Positions 8,676 through 16,372 of a stretch of 64,000 bases of DNA are shown here, piece after piece. The position numbers and the translations under genes are program-made. The stretch covers positions 124,001 to 188,000 of the forward strand of contig NZ_JACHEM010000004.1 in NCBI RefSeq assembly GCF_014207445.1, given 5' to 3'. The notes below the pieces were generated by a model. It did no database searches and was not told the DNA's origin. It saw only the letters and a program-made list of their open reading frames with translations. The stretch's first letter is position 1. Each line of letters opens with the position of its first letter. The stretch comes from Streptomyces candidus (GTDB taxonomy: Bacteria; Actinomycetota; Actinomycetes; Streptomycetales; Streptomycetaceae).

Positions 8676-9689
8676 ATGACCACAAGCCCCGATCTACGCA
8701 ACGAGACCACGCCGGCGTCCGGGACGCCGGGCGACGGTCCGGAGCCGCTGGCCACGCGTGGCGGCGAGTCGAAGCGTTCCATCGAGCAGATCGCACTCCT
8801 CCTCTTCATCACCGTCCCCTTCGTGGCCCTGCTGGCGGCGATTCCGTTGGCCTGGGGCTGGGGGGTGAGCTGGCTGGACCTGGGCCTGATGGTCTTCATG
8901 TACTACCTGGGCTGCCACGGCATCACGATCGGTTTCCACCGGTACTTCACGCACGGCTCCTTCAAGGCGAAGCGGCCGCTGCGCATCGCGCTGGCGGTCA
9001 TGGGGTCGATGGCGGTGGAGGGTCCGCTGGTCCGCTGGGTGGCGGACCACCGCAAGCACCACAAGTTCTCGGACGCGGAGGGCGACCCGCACTCCCCGTG
9101 GCGTTTCGGCGAGGATCTCCCGTCCCTGATGAAGGGCCTGTGGTGGGCCCACATCGGGTGGATGTTCGACGAGGAGCAGACTTCGCAGGAGAAGTACGCC
9201 CCGGACCTCATCAAGGACCCGGCGCTGCGCCGGATCTCCCGTGACTTCGTCTACTGGACGATCCTGTCCCTGGCGATTCCGCCGCTGGTCGGCGGTCTGG
9301 TCACGATGTCCTGGTGGGGCGCGTTCACGGCGTTCTTCTGGGGGTCGCTGGTGCGCGTCGCCCTGTTGCACCATGTCACGTGGTCGATCAACTCGATCTG
9401 TCACGCGGTCGGCAAGCGTCCGTTCAAGTCGCGCGACCGGTCGGGCAACGTGTGGTGGCTGGCGGTCCTCTCCTGTGGTGAGTCCTGGCACAACCTGCAC
9501 CACGCGGATCCCACGAGTGCCCGGCACGGTGTGATGAGGGGCCAGGTCGATTCGTCGGCCCGGCTCATCCGCTGGTTCGAGCAGGCAGGCTGGGCGTACG
9601 ACGTCCGCTGGCCGACGGCCTCACGTCTGGCGTCGCGCCGTCAGGACCAGGACGCCCCGAGCAAGACCGAGTCGACAGAAACGGCATGA
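8676..9689 (+). CDS. Membrane fatty acid desaturase (delta-9 / acyl-CoA desaturase type)
   Basis: Introduces a double bond into saturated acyl chains using a di-iron centre, adjusting membrane fluidity. The 337-residue protein has the three histidine boxes of the family: HRYFTH (88-93), HRKHH (125-129) and HNLHH (272-276). Hydrophobic membrane segments lie near 39-60, 66-85 and 190-230. The N-terminal ~35 residues are polar and probably cytosolic. Start ATG is preceded by AGGGGAT. The stop overlaps the start of the TetR gene, so the pair is an operon. Whether the substrate is acyl-CoA or a phospholipid acyl chain is not visible. Confidence 0.9.
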   Translation: MTTSPDLRNETTPASGTPGDGPEPLATRGGESKRSIEQIALLLFITVPFVALLAAIPLAWGWGVSWLDLGLMVFMYYLGCHGITIGFHRYFTHGSFKAKRPLRIALAVMGSMAVEGPLVRWVADHRKHHKFSDAEGDPHSPWRFGEDLPSLMKGLWWAHIGWMFDEEQTSQEKYAPDLIKDPALRRISRDFVYWTILSLAIPPLVGGLVTMSWWGAFTAFFWGSLVRVALLHHVTWSINSICHAVGKRPFKSRDRSGNVWWLAVLSCGESWHNLHHADPTSARHGVMRGQVDSSARLIRWFEQAGWAYDVRWPTASRLASRRQDQDAPSKTESTETA

Positions 9690-10387
9690 TGGAGCCTGTG
9701 GCCACCGACGGAACCAGCAGCAGCACCGGCAGCACCAGCAGCGACACACCGCGCACGGTGCCTCGGCGGGCCCGCCGTGTCCGGATGACGGGTGCGGAAC
9801 GCCGTGAGCAGCTGCTGGACATCGGCCGCACGCTCTTCGCGGAGAAGGGCTTCGAGGGCACGTCGGTCGAGGAGATCGCCGCGAAGGCGGGTGTCTCCAA
9901 GCCGGTCGTCTACGAGCACTTCGGCGGCAAGGAGGGCCTGTACGCGGTGGTCGTCGACCGTGAGATGCGGTCCCTGCTGGACATGGTCACCAGTGCGCTG
10001 ACCGCGGGTCATCCGCGTGAGCTGCTGGAGCAGGCCGCGTTCGCGCTCCTCGACTACATCGAGACGTACACGGACGGCTTCCGCATCCTGGTCCGGGACT
10101 CCCCAGTCGCCCAGTCGACGGGCACCTTCGCGTCCCTCATCTCCGACATCGCCACCCAGGTCGAGGACATCCTGGGCCTGGAGTTCAAGGCCCGCGGCTT
10201 CGACCCGAAGCTGGCGCCGCTGTACGCCCAGGCCCTCGTCGGCATGGTGGCCCTGACCGGCCAGTGGTGGCTGGACGTGCGCAAGCCGAAGAAGGCCGAA
10301 GTGGCCGCCCACCTGGTGAACCTCTCCTGGCACGGCCTGGAGAACCTGGAGGCCAAGCCGAGGCTGATAGGACACCGCAGGAACTGA
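9686..10387 (+). CDS. TetR-family transcriptional regulator (probable desaturase regulator)
   Basis: A 233-residue TetR protein. A Ser/Thr-rich leader of ~35 residues is followed by the helix-turn-helix domain (residues ~40-90: FAEKGFEGTSVEEIAAKAGVS, then KPVVYEHFGGKEGLYAVV). The C-terminal ligand domain is ~140 residues. ATG at 9686 overlaps the desaturase stop (ATGA), with a second ATG at the next codon. Coupling to the desaturase and the palindromes upstream of that operon suggest control of fatty-acid unsaturation. The ligand is presumably an acyl derivative, which is inference. Confidence 0.88.
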   Translation: MMEPVATDGTSSSTGSTSSDTPRTVPRRARRVRMTGAERREQLLDIGRTLFAEKGFEGTSVEEIAAKAGVSKPVVYEHFGGKEGLYAVVVDREMRSLLDMVTSALTAGHPRELLEQAAFALLDYIETYTDGFRILVRDSPVAQSTGTFASLISDIATQVEDILGLEFKARGFDPKLAPLYAQALVGMVALTGQWWLDVRKPKKAEVAAHLVNLSWHGLENLEAKPRLIGHRRN

Positions 10388-10410
10388 TCCCCCAGGCACG
10401 GTCGGGGACA

Positions 10411-10446
10411 CGGGCCGCCTCCAGCACCTCCGCCGGGGGCGGCCCG
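10411..10446. terminator. Bidirectional terminator between tetR and the Uma2 gene
   Basis: Inverted repeat CGGGCCGCC (10411-10419) / CGGCGGCCCG region (10438-10446) between convergent genes, 24 bp after the TetR stop. Confidence 0.6.
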
Positions 10447-10486
10447 TCGCGTGCGCCGTACCCGTGTGTCCCTGAGGGGCGCCGGT

Positions 10487-11113
10487 TCAGGGCCCGGTGA
10501 TGGCGTCCCCGATGACGAGACCGCCGGCCGCGGTCCCCTCCGGGAGCACGGCGTCCTTGCCGTACGGGACGCGGTGCTCGTCGGTGTAGGCGGCCTCGCG
10601 GGGGTCGGGCGAGGTCAGCACGACGACCGCGCCGTCCCTGTCGAAGTCGTCGACGAGGACGTACACGGGAATCCCGGCACGGGCGTACTCACGACGCTTG
10701 CGGATGCGGTCGCGCTGGGTGTTCTGGCGGCCGGGGGAGACGACCTCGACGACCATCAGGACACCGTGCGCCGCCACCCCGAGGCCGTCCTCGTCCGGGA
10801 TCTCCTCCAGGTCGAGCGGGGCGACGAAGAGGTCGGGGATCCAGGACTTGCGCTCGTGGATGACGTTGACGTCGTGGTGCACGCCGAGGTCCGCATCCGT
10901 GAGGTGTGCTTCCAGCGCACGCCGTACGCGTCCGATCAGAATGCCGTGACGACGGCGGCCAGTAGGTGACACCTCGATGGACCCCTCGATGATCTCGGCC
11001 CGGTAGCCCTCCGGAAGGTCCATGGCCTTCCACGCCTCCCACAGGACCTCGTCCAGTTCGGATGCCGAGTGGTCGGTCACAGCCGGGGACACCTCGTGTG
11101 CGAGTGCGGTCAT
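10487..11113 (-). CDS. Uma2-family (DUF820) putative PD-(D/E)XK endonuclease-fold protein
   Basis: A 208-residue protein of the Uma2 family, common in cyanobacteria and Streptomyces and predicted to have a restriction-endonuclease-like fold. Visible features are the opening PEGYRAEIIEGSIEVSPTGR, the putative catalytic IPDLFVAP Asp, and VVEVVSPGRQN followed by KRREYARAGIPVYVLVD. Its function in cells is not established; the family is sometimes near mobile elements, but none is visible here. It stands alone, convergent with tetR and 184 bp downstream of the VOC gene's stop on the same strand. Confidence 0.82.
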   Translation of the reverse strand: MTALAHEVSPAVTDHSASELDEVLWEAWKAMDLPEGYRAEIIEGSIEVSPTGRRRHGILIGRVRRALEAHLTDADLGVHHDVNVIHERKSWIPDLFVAPLDLEEIPDEDGLGVAAHGVLMVVEVVSPGRQNTQRDRIRKRREYARAGIPVYVLVDDFDRDGAVVVLTSPDPREAAYTDEHRVPYGKDAVLPEGTAAGGLVIGDAITGP

Positions 11114-11228
11114 CGTGCAGCACCTCCTTCATCAGTGTGGGCGCGGGCGCCACTGCGGCACAAGCGACACCCGCACGTTAGGGGCGGCAGGCCACCGAAT
11201 GGGAGGAACGGTCGCCGGTCACACGGAC

Positions 11229-11244
11229 GAGTGAGGACTCACTC
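11229..11244. promoter_or_regulatory. Perfect 7-bp palindrome upstream of the Uma2 gene
   Basis: GAGTGAG-GA-CTCACTC is a perfect dyad with a 2-nt spacer, 116 bp upstream of the Uma2 start. It could be an operator for that gene; no cognate regulator is apparent. Confidence 0.3.
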
Positions 11245-11250
11245 CTGTCC

Positions 11251-11284
11251 GGCGCGCCCGCGGGCGGTGGCCCGTGGGCGCGCC
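11251..11284 (-). terminator. Terminator of the tam-VOC operon
   Basis: Inverted repeat GGCGCGCCC / GGGCGCGCC (9 bp) with further pairing inside (CGGGC/GCCCG), just past the stop of the VOC gene on the minus strand. Confidence 0.65.
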
Positions 11285-11297
11285 GGGTCCCGGCGCT

Positions 11298-11666
11298 TCA
11301 CGGGGCCGCGTCCGGCTCCAGGAACTCCAGCCTGTTCCCGACCGGGTCCTGCGAGTAGAACCTCCTGTGTTCCGGAAGGTGGGCGTCCCAGACGACTTCC
11401 GCGCCGAGCCCCTCCAACCGCGCCCCGTACCGCTCGATGTCCGTGACCCGAATCCCCGGGTGGGCCTTGTGCGCCGGGTGGAAGTTCTCCTCGATGCCCA
11501 GGTGGAGCTGGACGCCGGCGGTCTCGAACCAGCAGCCGCCGCGGGCCGCGAGCACCGGGGGTTTGGGGATCTCGCGCATGCCGAGCACGGTGACGTAGTA
11601 CGCGCGCAGGGCGGGTTCGCTGCCGGGAGGGGCGGCGAGCTGGACGTGGTCGAGGGCGGTGATCAT
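11298..11666 (-). CDS. VOC-superfamily (glyoxalase/bleomycin-resistance fold) protein
   Basis: A 122-residue single vicinal-oxygen-chelate domain: ITALDHVQLAAPPGSEPALRAYY...LGM at the N-terminus (first metal-ligand His in DHVQ), a central GGCWFETAGVQLHLGIEE, and FYSQDPVGNRLEFLEP at the end with a conserved Glu. It could be a metal-dependent isomerase, dioxygenase or lyase; the substrate is not predictable. Its ATG overlaps the stop of the methyltransferase gene (ATGA), so it is co-translated with tam and may share the oxidative-stress response of that gene. Confidence 0.85.
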   Translation of the reverse strand: MITALDHVQLAAPPGSEPALRAYYVTVLGMREIPKPPVLAARGGCWFETAGVQLHLGIEENFHPAHKAHPGIRVTDIERYGARLEGLGAEVVWDAHLPEHRRFYSQDPVGNRLEFLEPDAAP

Positions 11667-12466
11667 CGGCGGACTCCTACGGCGAAGACGCGGCGGAAGG
11701 GGAAGACGGTCCCGGGCGGGGCGGGTGGGTAGGCGCGGCGGAGCAGGGCGGCGTACTCGGCGGTGAAGGCGGCGGTGGCCTCCTCGTCGTCGGCGAGGGC
11801 GGTGAGGACCGGGCGCAGGGCGGTGCCCTTGACCCAGTCCAGGACGGGGTCCGCGCCCGGGAGGAGCTGGAGGTAGGTGGTCTCCCAGACGTCCGCCTCG
11901 CAGCCGTGGGCGGTGAGGAGCGCGAGGTATTCGGCGGGGGTGGGGACGGCGGCCGTGCGGTCGCCGACACCCGAGAGTCGGCCGCGCCACCTCTTCGACT
12001 CCCGCAGCCGTGCGAGGAGCGTGTGGCTGGGGGCGTCGTAGTTGCCGGGGACCTGGAGGGCGAAGGTGCCGCGGGGGGTCAGGGCGTCGAGCCAGCCGGG
12101 GATGAGGGCGGGGTGGCCGGGGACCCATTGGAGGAGTGCGCTGGAGACGATGAGGTCGTACGTGCCGGAGGCGGCGGGGGCCCAGGTGGCGGCGTCCGCG
12201 TGGGCGAAGTCCAGGCAGGCCGTCGCGTGGCTCTGTGCCTTCGCCAGCATCTCGGGTGAGTTGTCGAAGCCGGTGATGCGGGCGTGCGGCCAGCGGGCGG
12301 CGAGCAGGGCGGTGGCGTTGCCCGCGCCGCAGCCGAGGTCGGCGATGCGGGCGGGCGCGGCGGGTGGGTCGATGCGGGCGAGGAGGTCGTGGAAGGGACG
12401 GGTTCGGTGGCCCTCGTGCCGGAGGTACTGGGCGGCGTCCCAGCGTGGTGCGGGCGAGTGCGTCAT
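11663..12466 (-). CDS. tam: Trans-aconitate 2-methyltransferase
   Basis: A SAM-dependent class I methyltransferase of 267 residues. Motif I is IADLGCGAGNATALLAARWP, followed by the acidic FDNSPEML and an LIVSSALLQWVPGHP motif typical of the Tam family. Tam methylates trans-aconitate, which arises from cis-aconitate and inhibits aconitase. ATG at 12466 (MTHSPAPRWD) is preferred; an ATG 36 bp upstream also exists, but it sits inside the shared operator repeats. The gene is divergent from a MarR regulator across three 15-bp repeats, the same layout as tam/tamR of Streptomyces coelicolor, on which the name rests. Confidence 0.88.
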   Translation of the reverse strand: MTHSPAPRWDAAQYLRHEGHRTRPFHDLLARIDPPAAPARIADLGCGAGNATALLAARWPHARITGFDNSPEMLAKAQSHATACLDFAHADAATWAPAASGTYDLIVSSALLQWVPGHPALIPGWLDALTPRGTFALQVPGNYDAPSHTLLARLRESKRWRGRLSGVGDRTAAVPTPAEYLALLTAHGCEADVWETTYLQLLPGADPVLDWVKGTALRPVLTALADDEEATAAFTAEYAALLRRAYPPAPPGTVFPFRRVFAVGVRR

Positions 12467-12488
12467 GGGGTCAGAATCACCGGACAAG

Positions 12489-12536
12489 TATCTTGATGTC
12501 AAGAGACTTGATCTGAAGAGACTTCATGTCGACAGA
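12489..12536. promoter_or_regulatory. Three tandem 15-bp repeats: probable TamR operator
   Basis: Three head-to-tail copies lie between tam and tamR: CTTGATGTCAAGAGA (12492-12506), CTTGATCTGAAGAGA (12507-12521) and CTTCATGTCGACAGA (12522-12536). They generate overlapping perfect dyads: TCTTGA-TG-TCAAGA (12491-12504), TCAAG-AGA-CTTGA (12499-12511) and TGAAG-AGA-CTTCA (12514-12526). Symmetric CTTGA-type sites suit a MarR-family dimer, and the position allows repression of both divergent genes. Confidence 0.75.
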
Positions 12537-12554
12537 CCCTTTACACTGATCGTC

Positions 12555-13061
12555 ATGGAGGACGAGGTCGACCGACTGGTCGCAGCATGGCGCCGAGAGC
12601 GCCCCGACCTCGACGTGGAGCCGCTTGAGGTGCTCAGTCGGGTGTCTCGTCTGGCGCGCCATCTCGACCGGGCGCGACGCCTGGCGTTCTCGGAACACCA
12701 CCTGGAGCCCTGGGAATTCGACGTCCTGACCTCGCTGCGGCGGGCCGGATCGCCGTACCAGCTCTCGCCGGGACAGCTGCTCACCCAGACGCTCGTCACG
12801 TCCGGGACCATGACGAACCGCATCGACCGGCTCGCGAAGAAGGGCCTCGTCGAGCGGCTGCCCGACCCCAGCGACCGCCGGGGTGTACTGGTGCGGCTGA
12901 CGGACGAGGGCCGCGACCGTGCGGACCAGGCGCTCGCCGGGCTGCTGGAGCAGGAGCGGGCCATCCTCGGCGAGCTCTCGCGGACGCAGCGGGGCGAGCT
13001 GGCCTCCCTGCTACGCCAGCTGACCGCCCCTTTCGACAACATCCCCGGCGCCGGCGGATAG
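12555..13061 (+). CDS. tamR: MarR-family regulator, TamR-like
   Basis: A 168-residue MarR protein. Winged helix: EHHLEPWEFDVLTSLRRAG, then SPGQLLTQTLVTSGTMTNRIDRLAKKGLVERL and the wing DPSDRRGVLVRLTDEG. The N-terminal helix region (VDRLVAAWRRERPDLDVEPLEVLSR...) resembles TamR proteins, which bind trans-aconitate, citrate and related acids and then release DNA. ATG at 12555 follows the operator repeats by 18 bp, although the frame is open upstream. It is divergent from tam. Its 3' end overlaps the convergent response-regulator gene by 51 bp. Confidence 0.85.
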   Translation: MEDEVDRLVAAWRRERPDLDVEPLEVLSRVSRLARHLDRARRLAFSEHHLEPWEFDVLTSLRRAGSPYQLSPGQLLTQTLVTSGTMTNRIDRLAKKGLVERLPDPSDRRGVLVRLTDEGRDRADQALAGLLEQERAILGELSRTQRGELASLLRQLTAPFDNIPGAGG

Positions 13062-13901
13062 GTCCGCGGGACCGACGCCCGCCCGTCGGGCGAGGGCGAC
13101 CGCCGCGAGCGTGGAGTGCACGCCCAGCTTCCCCAGCACGTTCTGCATATGGGTGCGGACCGTGTGCGGGGAGAGGAAGAGGCGTTCGGCGACGGCCTTG
13201 CGGCCCAGGCCCGCCACCATGCAGCGCAGCACCTCGCGTTCGCGCGGGGTCAGGGACTCCACCAGGCGTTCGCTCTCCGTGCGGTGTCTGCGGGCGGCCG
13301 TCAGTTCGCGCAGCACGCCGGTGAGAAGGGCGGGCGGGAGGTGGGTCTCGTCGCGCAGTACGCCCCGGATGACGGCGAGGAGACGCTGGAGGGAGCAGTC
13401 CTTGGCCACCCAGCCGGTCGCTCCGGCCTGGAGGGCGAGGGCGGCCCGCCGGGGGTCGTCCTTCTCCGCCAGGACGACCGCGCGGACCGTCGGATGGCCG
13501 CTGCGGACACCCACGACCAGCGAGATGCCGTCGACCGGGCCGTCCCGTCCGGCCCCGTCGGGGACGGCCACCGCCACCGCGTGCGGGTGGGGGTCCGAGT
13601 GGGCGCCGGGCTGCCGGGGGATCTGCGCGTGAACCGGCAGGCCGGTGCCCGGCATCCCGCCCGGCGCACCGCCGCCCGGGGCGGGCGCCGTGCCGAGGTC
13701 GGCGTCGATCAGCATCACGTCGAACGTGCGGCCCTCCGCCGCCGCCCGCTCCAGACACCGCAGCGCGGCGGGGCCGCTGCCCGCGGCCGCGACGTCCACG
13801 TCCGGTTCCGCCGCGAGGGCGGCGGCGAGCGACTCCGCGAAGATTCGGTGGTCGTCGACCACCAGGACCCGGATACGAACCACAGTCTCTGACACCCCCA
13901 T
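13011..13901 (-). CDS. Orphan NarL/LuxR-type response regulator with a receiver-domain insertion
   Basis: A 296-residue protein with an N-terminal receiver (acidic pair DD at 16-17, likely phospho-acceptor Asp66 in VMLIDADLG, Lys167 in WVAKD) and a C-terminal LuxR helix-turn-helix (LTPREREVLRCMVAGLGRKA). A Gly/Pro/His-rich insertion of ~55 residues (70-125) follows the acceptor Asp, and the switch Thr/Ser is Ala145 (VVLAEK). No kinase gene adjoins it. GTG/ATG context supports the ATG at 13901. The 3' end overlaps tamR on the opposite strand by 51 bp, so convergent transcripts would be complementary. Confidence 0.85.
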   Translation of the reverse strand: MGVSETVVRIRVLVVDDHRIFAESLAAALAAEPDVDVAAAGSGPAALRCLERAAAEGRTFDVMLIDADLGTAPAPGGGAPGGMPGTGLPVHAQIPRQPGAHSDPHPHAVAVAVPDGAGRDGPVDGISLVVGVRSGHPTVRAVVLAEKDDPRRAALALQAGATGWVAKDCSLQRLLAVIRGVLRDETHLPPALLTGVLRELTAARRHRTESERLVESLTPREREVLRCMVAGLGRKAVAERLFLSPHTVRTHMQNVLGKLGVHSTLAAVALARRAGVGPADLSAGAGDVVERGGQLA

Positions 13902-14236
13902 GGGTCGGGGGGCGGACCTCTGCGGACACGACCCCCGGGGCCGGGCGGCTCCGTCGTGCGCACGGCCGCCGCCGTGTGCAGATCACTACCCCGCCCCGGG
14001 CGTCGTATCCGGCTGTCTCGCCCCCTGATGAGCACCGGCCCCCACCGGTGCTCACGCCTCAGAGTACGGATGGGGGCGGTCTTCGGAAGGGCATGTGCAG
14101 AACTGTTCGGGCTCGGGGGCCGGTGTGTGTCTCCCGTGTCGCCTTGTGGCGGAAGGAGGGCGGGAAGGAGCGGTTCGCGTTCGCCGCCGCTCCCGACCCA
14201 CCGTCACCTCCCTTACGCGCCAGTACAGTTGGCGGG
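13902..14236. other. Non-coding gap between the response regulator and galK
   Basis: This 335-bp gap shows no convincing gene. The part nearest 13902 should hold the response-regulator promoter. A strong hairpin lies at 14029-14054. The rest (14055-14236) is GC-rich sequence downstream of galK without a recognisable motif. Confidence 0.5.
14029..14054. terminator. Hairpin, probable terminator of the gal operon or of read-through
   Basis: A perfect 10-bp inverted repeat TGAGCACCGG / CCGGTGCTCA with a 6-nt loop, 183 bp downstream of the galK stop. It could end the gal transcript before the next minus-strand gene. Confidence 0.5.
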
Positions 14237-15400
14237 TCAGGCCAGTTGCTGTGCGCCTGCCGACGGCACGGCCGGGAAGATGCGCGGCGTACGGTGACCC
14301 GCGGCCTCGAACGCGGCCTCGATGGACCGGGTCAGTTCCGCCACCGCGTCGGCGTCCGCGAGGACGATCGCCGAGCCGCCGAAGCCGCCGCCGGTCATCC
14401 GCGCGCCGTACGCGCCGGGGGCGTGCGCCGCGGTCTCGACGACCAGGTCCAGCTCCGGGCAGGAGATTCGCAGGTCGTCGCGGAGCGAGGCGTGCCCTTC
14501 GAGGAGCAGCGGGCCGACGGCGCGTACGTCGCCCGCGTCGAGGAGGGCACTCACCTGCTGGACGCGGTGGTTGTCGGACACGACGTGCCGGACGTACCGG
14601 CGGACGCGCTCGTCCGGCAGCCGGGCGAGGGACGCGTCCAGTTCTTCGTACGGCACGTCACGCAGATGGCTGACCCCGAGCAGGCGGGCCCCCTCCTCGC
14701 AGCCCGCCCGGCGTTCGGCGTACGCGCCGTCGCCGAGGGCGTGCTGGACGCGGGTGTCCACCACGAGCAGGGAGAGGCCGCGGGCGGGGAGGTCGAAGGG
14801 GATCTGGCGGCGGGACTGGTCGCGGGTGTCCAGGAGCAGGGCGTGGCCCTCCTCGCAGCAGGCGGCGGCCGTCTGGTCCATGATGCCGACGGGTACGCCG
14901 ACGAAGTGGTTCTCGGCGTACTGGCAGAGCTTCGCCAGCCCGGTGCGGTCGAGCGGGAGCCGGTGGAGGTCGACGAGGGCGAGGCCGAGGGCGACCTCCA
15001 GGGCGGCGGAGGACGACAGCCCGGCGCCGGTGGGGACGGCCGAGCGCAGGTGCACGTCGGCGCCGCCGTGCACCGCGGTGTGGCCCGCCTCGCCCAGCGC
15101 CCAGACGACGCCCGCGAGGTAGGACCACCAGCCTCCGTCCTCGGACAGGGCCTTGAGGCCGTCCACCCGGACCTCGGTGACGCCCTCGCCGTTGTCGCCC
15201 GAGTGCAGCCGCAGCAGGCCGTCGGTGCGGCGGGCCGCCGCGAGCCGCACCGTGTGCGGCAGGGCGAACGGCATGACGAAGCCGTCGTTGAAGTCGGTGT
15301 ACTCACCGATGAGGTTGACGCGGCCCGGGGCCGCCCAGATCCCCTCCGGTTCGACGCCGTACAACTCCTCGAACTCCGCGGTGAGTCGGCCCAGGTCCAT
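14237..15400 (-). CDS. galK: Galactokinase
   Basis: Phosphorylates galactose to galactose-1-phosphate (Leloir pathway). A 387-residue GHMP kinase with the galactokinase signature near the N-terminus (APGRVNLIGEYTDFNDGFVM), the ATP-binding loop VPTGAGLSSSAALEVA around residues 120-135 and the third GHMP motif MTGGGFGGSAIVL near the end. It starts 6 bp after the galE stop and is the third gene of galT-galE-galK. The order and strand are those of the Streptomyces galactose operon. Confidence 0.96.
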   Translation of the reverse strand: MDLGRLTAEFEELYGVEPEGIWAAPGRVNLIGEYTDFNDGFVMPFALPHTVRLAAARRTDGLLRLHSGDNGEGVTEVRVDGLKALSEDGGWWSYLAGVVWALGEAGHTAVHGGADVHLRSAVPTGAGLSSSAALEVALGLALVDLHRLPLDRTGLAKLCQYAENHFVGVPVGIMDQTAAACCEEGHALLLDTRDQSRRQIPFDLPARGLSLLVVDTRVQHALGDGAYAERRAGCEEGARLLGVSHLRDVPYEELDASLARLPDERVRRYVRHVVSDNHRVQQVSALLDAGDVRAVGPLLLEGHASLRDDLRISCPELDLVVETAAHAPGAYGARMTGGGFGGSAIVLADADAVAELTRSIEAAFEAAGHRTPRIFPAVPSAGAQQLA

Positions 15401-15406
15401 CGCTGT

Positions 15407-16372
15407 CTACTCCTTCGTTCCGCTGATGCTCCGGGCGAACTGCCAGGCGTCGCCGATGATGGCGGCCAGGTCCGTACGGGACGGGCTCCAGCCGAGGACG
15501 GTGCGGGCCCGCTCGGCGGACGCGACGAGGACCGCCGGATCGCCGGGGCGGCGCGGGGCGAGGGCCTCGGGGACGGGGTGGCCGGTGACCTCGCGGACGG
15601 CGTCGACGACCTCCCGTACCGAGAAGCCCCTGCCGTTGCCGAGGTTGCAGATCAGGTGCTCGCCGGGCTTCGCGGCGGCGGCGGCCAGCAGGTGGGCCTC
15701 GGCCAGGTCGGCGACGTGGATGTAGTCGCGGACGCAGGTGCCGTCGGGGGTCGGGTAGTCGTCGCCGTACAGGGAGATCGCCTCGCGGCGTCCCTGGGCG
15801 ACCTGGAGGACGAGCGGAACGAGGTGCGACTCGGGATCGTGCCGCTCGCCGTGACTGCCGTACGCGCCGGCCACGTTGAAGTAGCGCAGCGAGACCGCCG
15901 CCAGGCCGTGCGCGGTGCACTCGCCGCCGATCATGTGGTCGACGGCGAGCTTGGAGGCGCCGTACGGGCTGGTGGGCGCGGTCGGGGCGTCCTCGGTGAG
16001 CAGGTCGGTGGCGGGTTCGCCGTACGTGGCGGCCGTGGACGAGAAGACGAGGCGGCGCACACCGGCGTCGCGCATCGCGGAGAGCAGGGCCATCGTGCCG
16101 CCGACGTTGTTCCGCCAGTACTTCTCCGGGTCGGCGACGGACTCGCCGACCTGGGAGAACGCCGCGAAGTGCAGGACGCCGTCGTAGGAGGGGTCCAGGT
16201 GGCGGCTCGCGTCCTGGATGCGCCCCTCGATGAACGCCGCGCCCGCCGGGACGCCCTCGCGGAAGCCGGTGGAGAGGTCGTCGAGGACGGTCACCTCGTG
16301 ACCGGCTTCGAGGAGGTGTGCCGCGACGACGCTGCCGATGTAGCCGGCGCCGCCGGTGACCAGGTATTTCAC
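15407..16372 (-). CDS. galE: UDP-glucose 4-epimerase
   Basis: Interconverts UDP-galactose and UDP-glucose. A 321-residue extended short-chain dehydrogenase: NAD-binding YLVTGGAGYIGSVVAAHLLEAG at residues 3-24, LDDLSTG, the catalytic Ser in FSSTAATYG and the Tyr-x3-Lys pair in SPYGASKLA. Its ATG overlaps the galT stop by 4 bp. In S. lividans a second, constitutive promoter (galP2) is known ahead of galE inside the operon; I cannot locate it confidently here. Confidence 0.96.
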   Translation of the reverse strand: MKYLVTGGAGYIGSVVAAHLLEAGHEVTVLDDLSTGFREGVPAGAAFIEGRIQDASRHLDPSYDGVLHFAAFSQVGESVADPEKYWRNNVGGTMALLSAMRDAGVRRLVFSSTAATYGEPATDLLTEDAPTAPTSPYGASKLAVDHMIGGECTAHGLAAVSLRYFNVAGAYGSHGERHDPESHLVPLVLQVAQGRREAISLYGDDYPTPDGTCVRDYIHVADLAEAHLLAAAAAKPGEHLICNLGNGRGFSVREVVDAVREVTGHPVPEALAPRRPGDPAVLVASAERARTVLGWSPSRTDLAAIIGDAWQFARSISGTKE

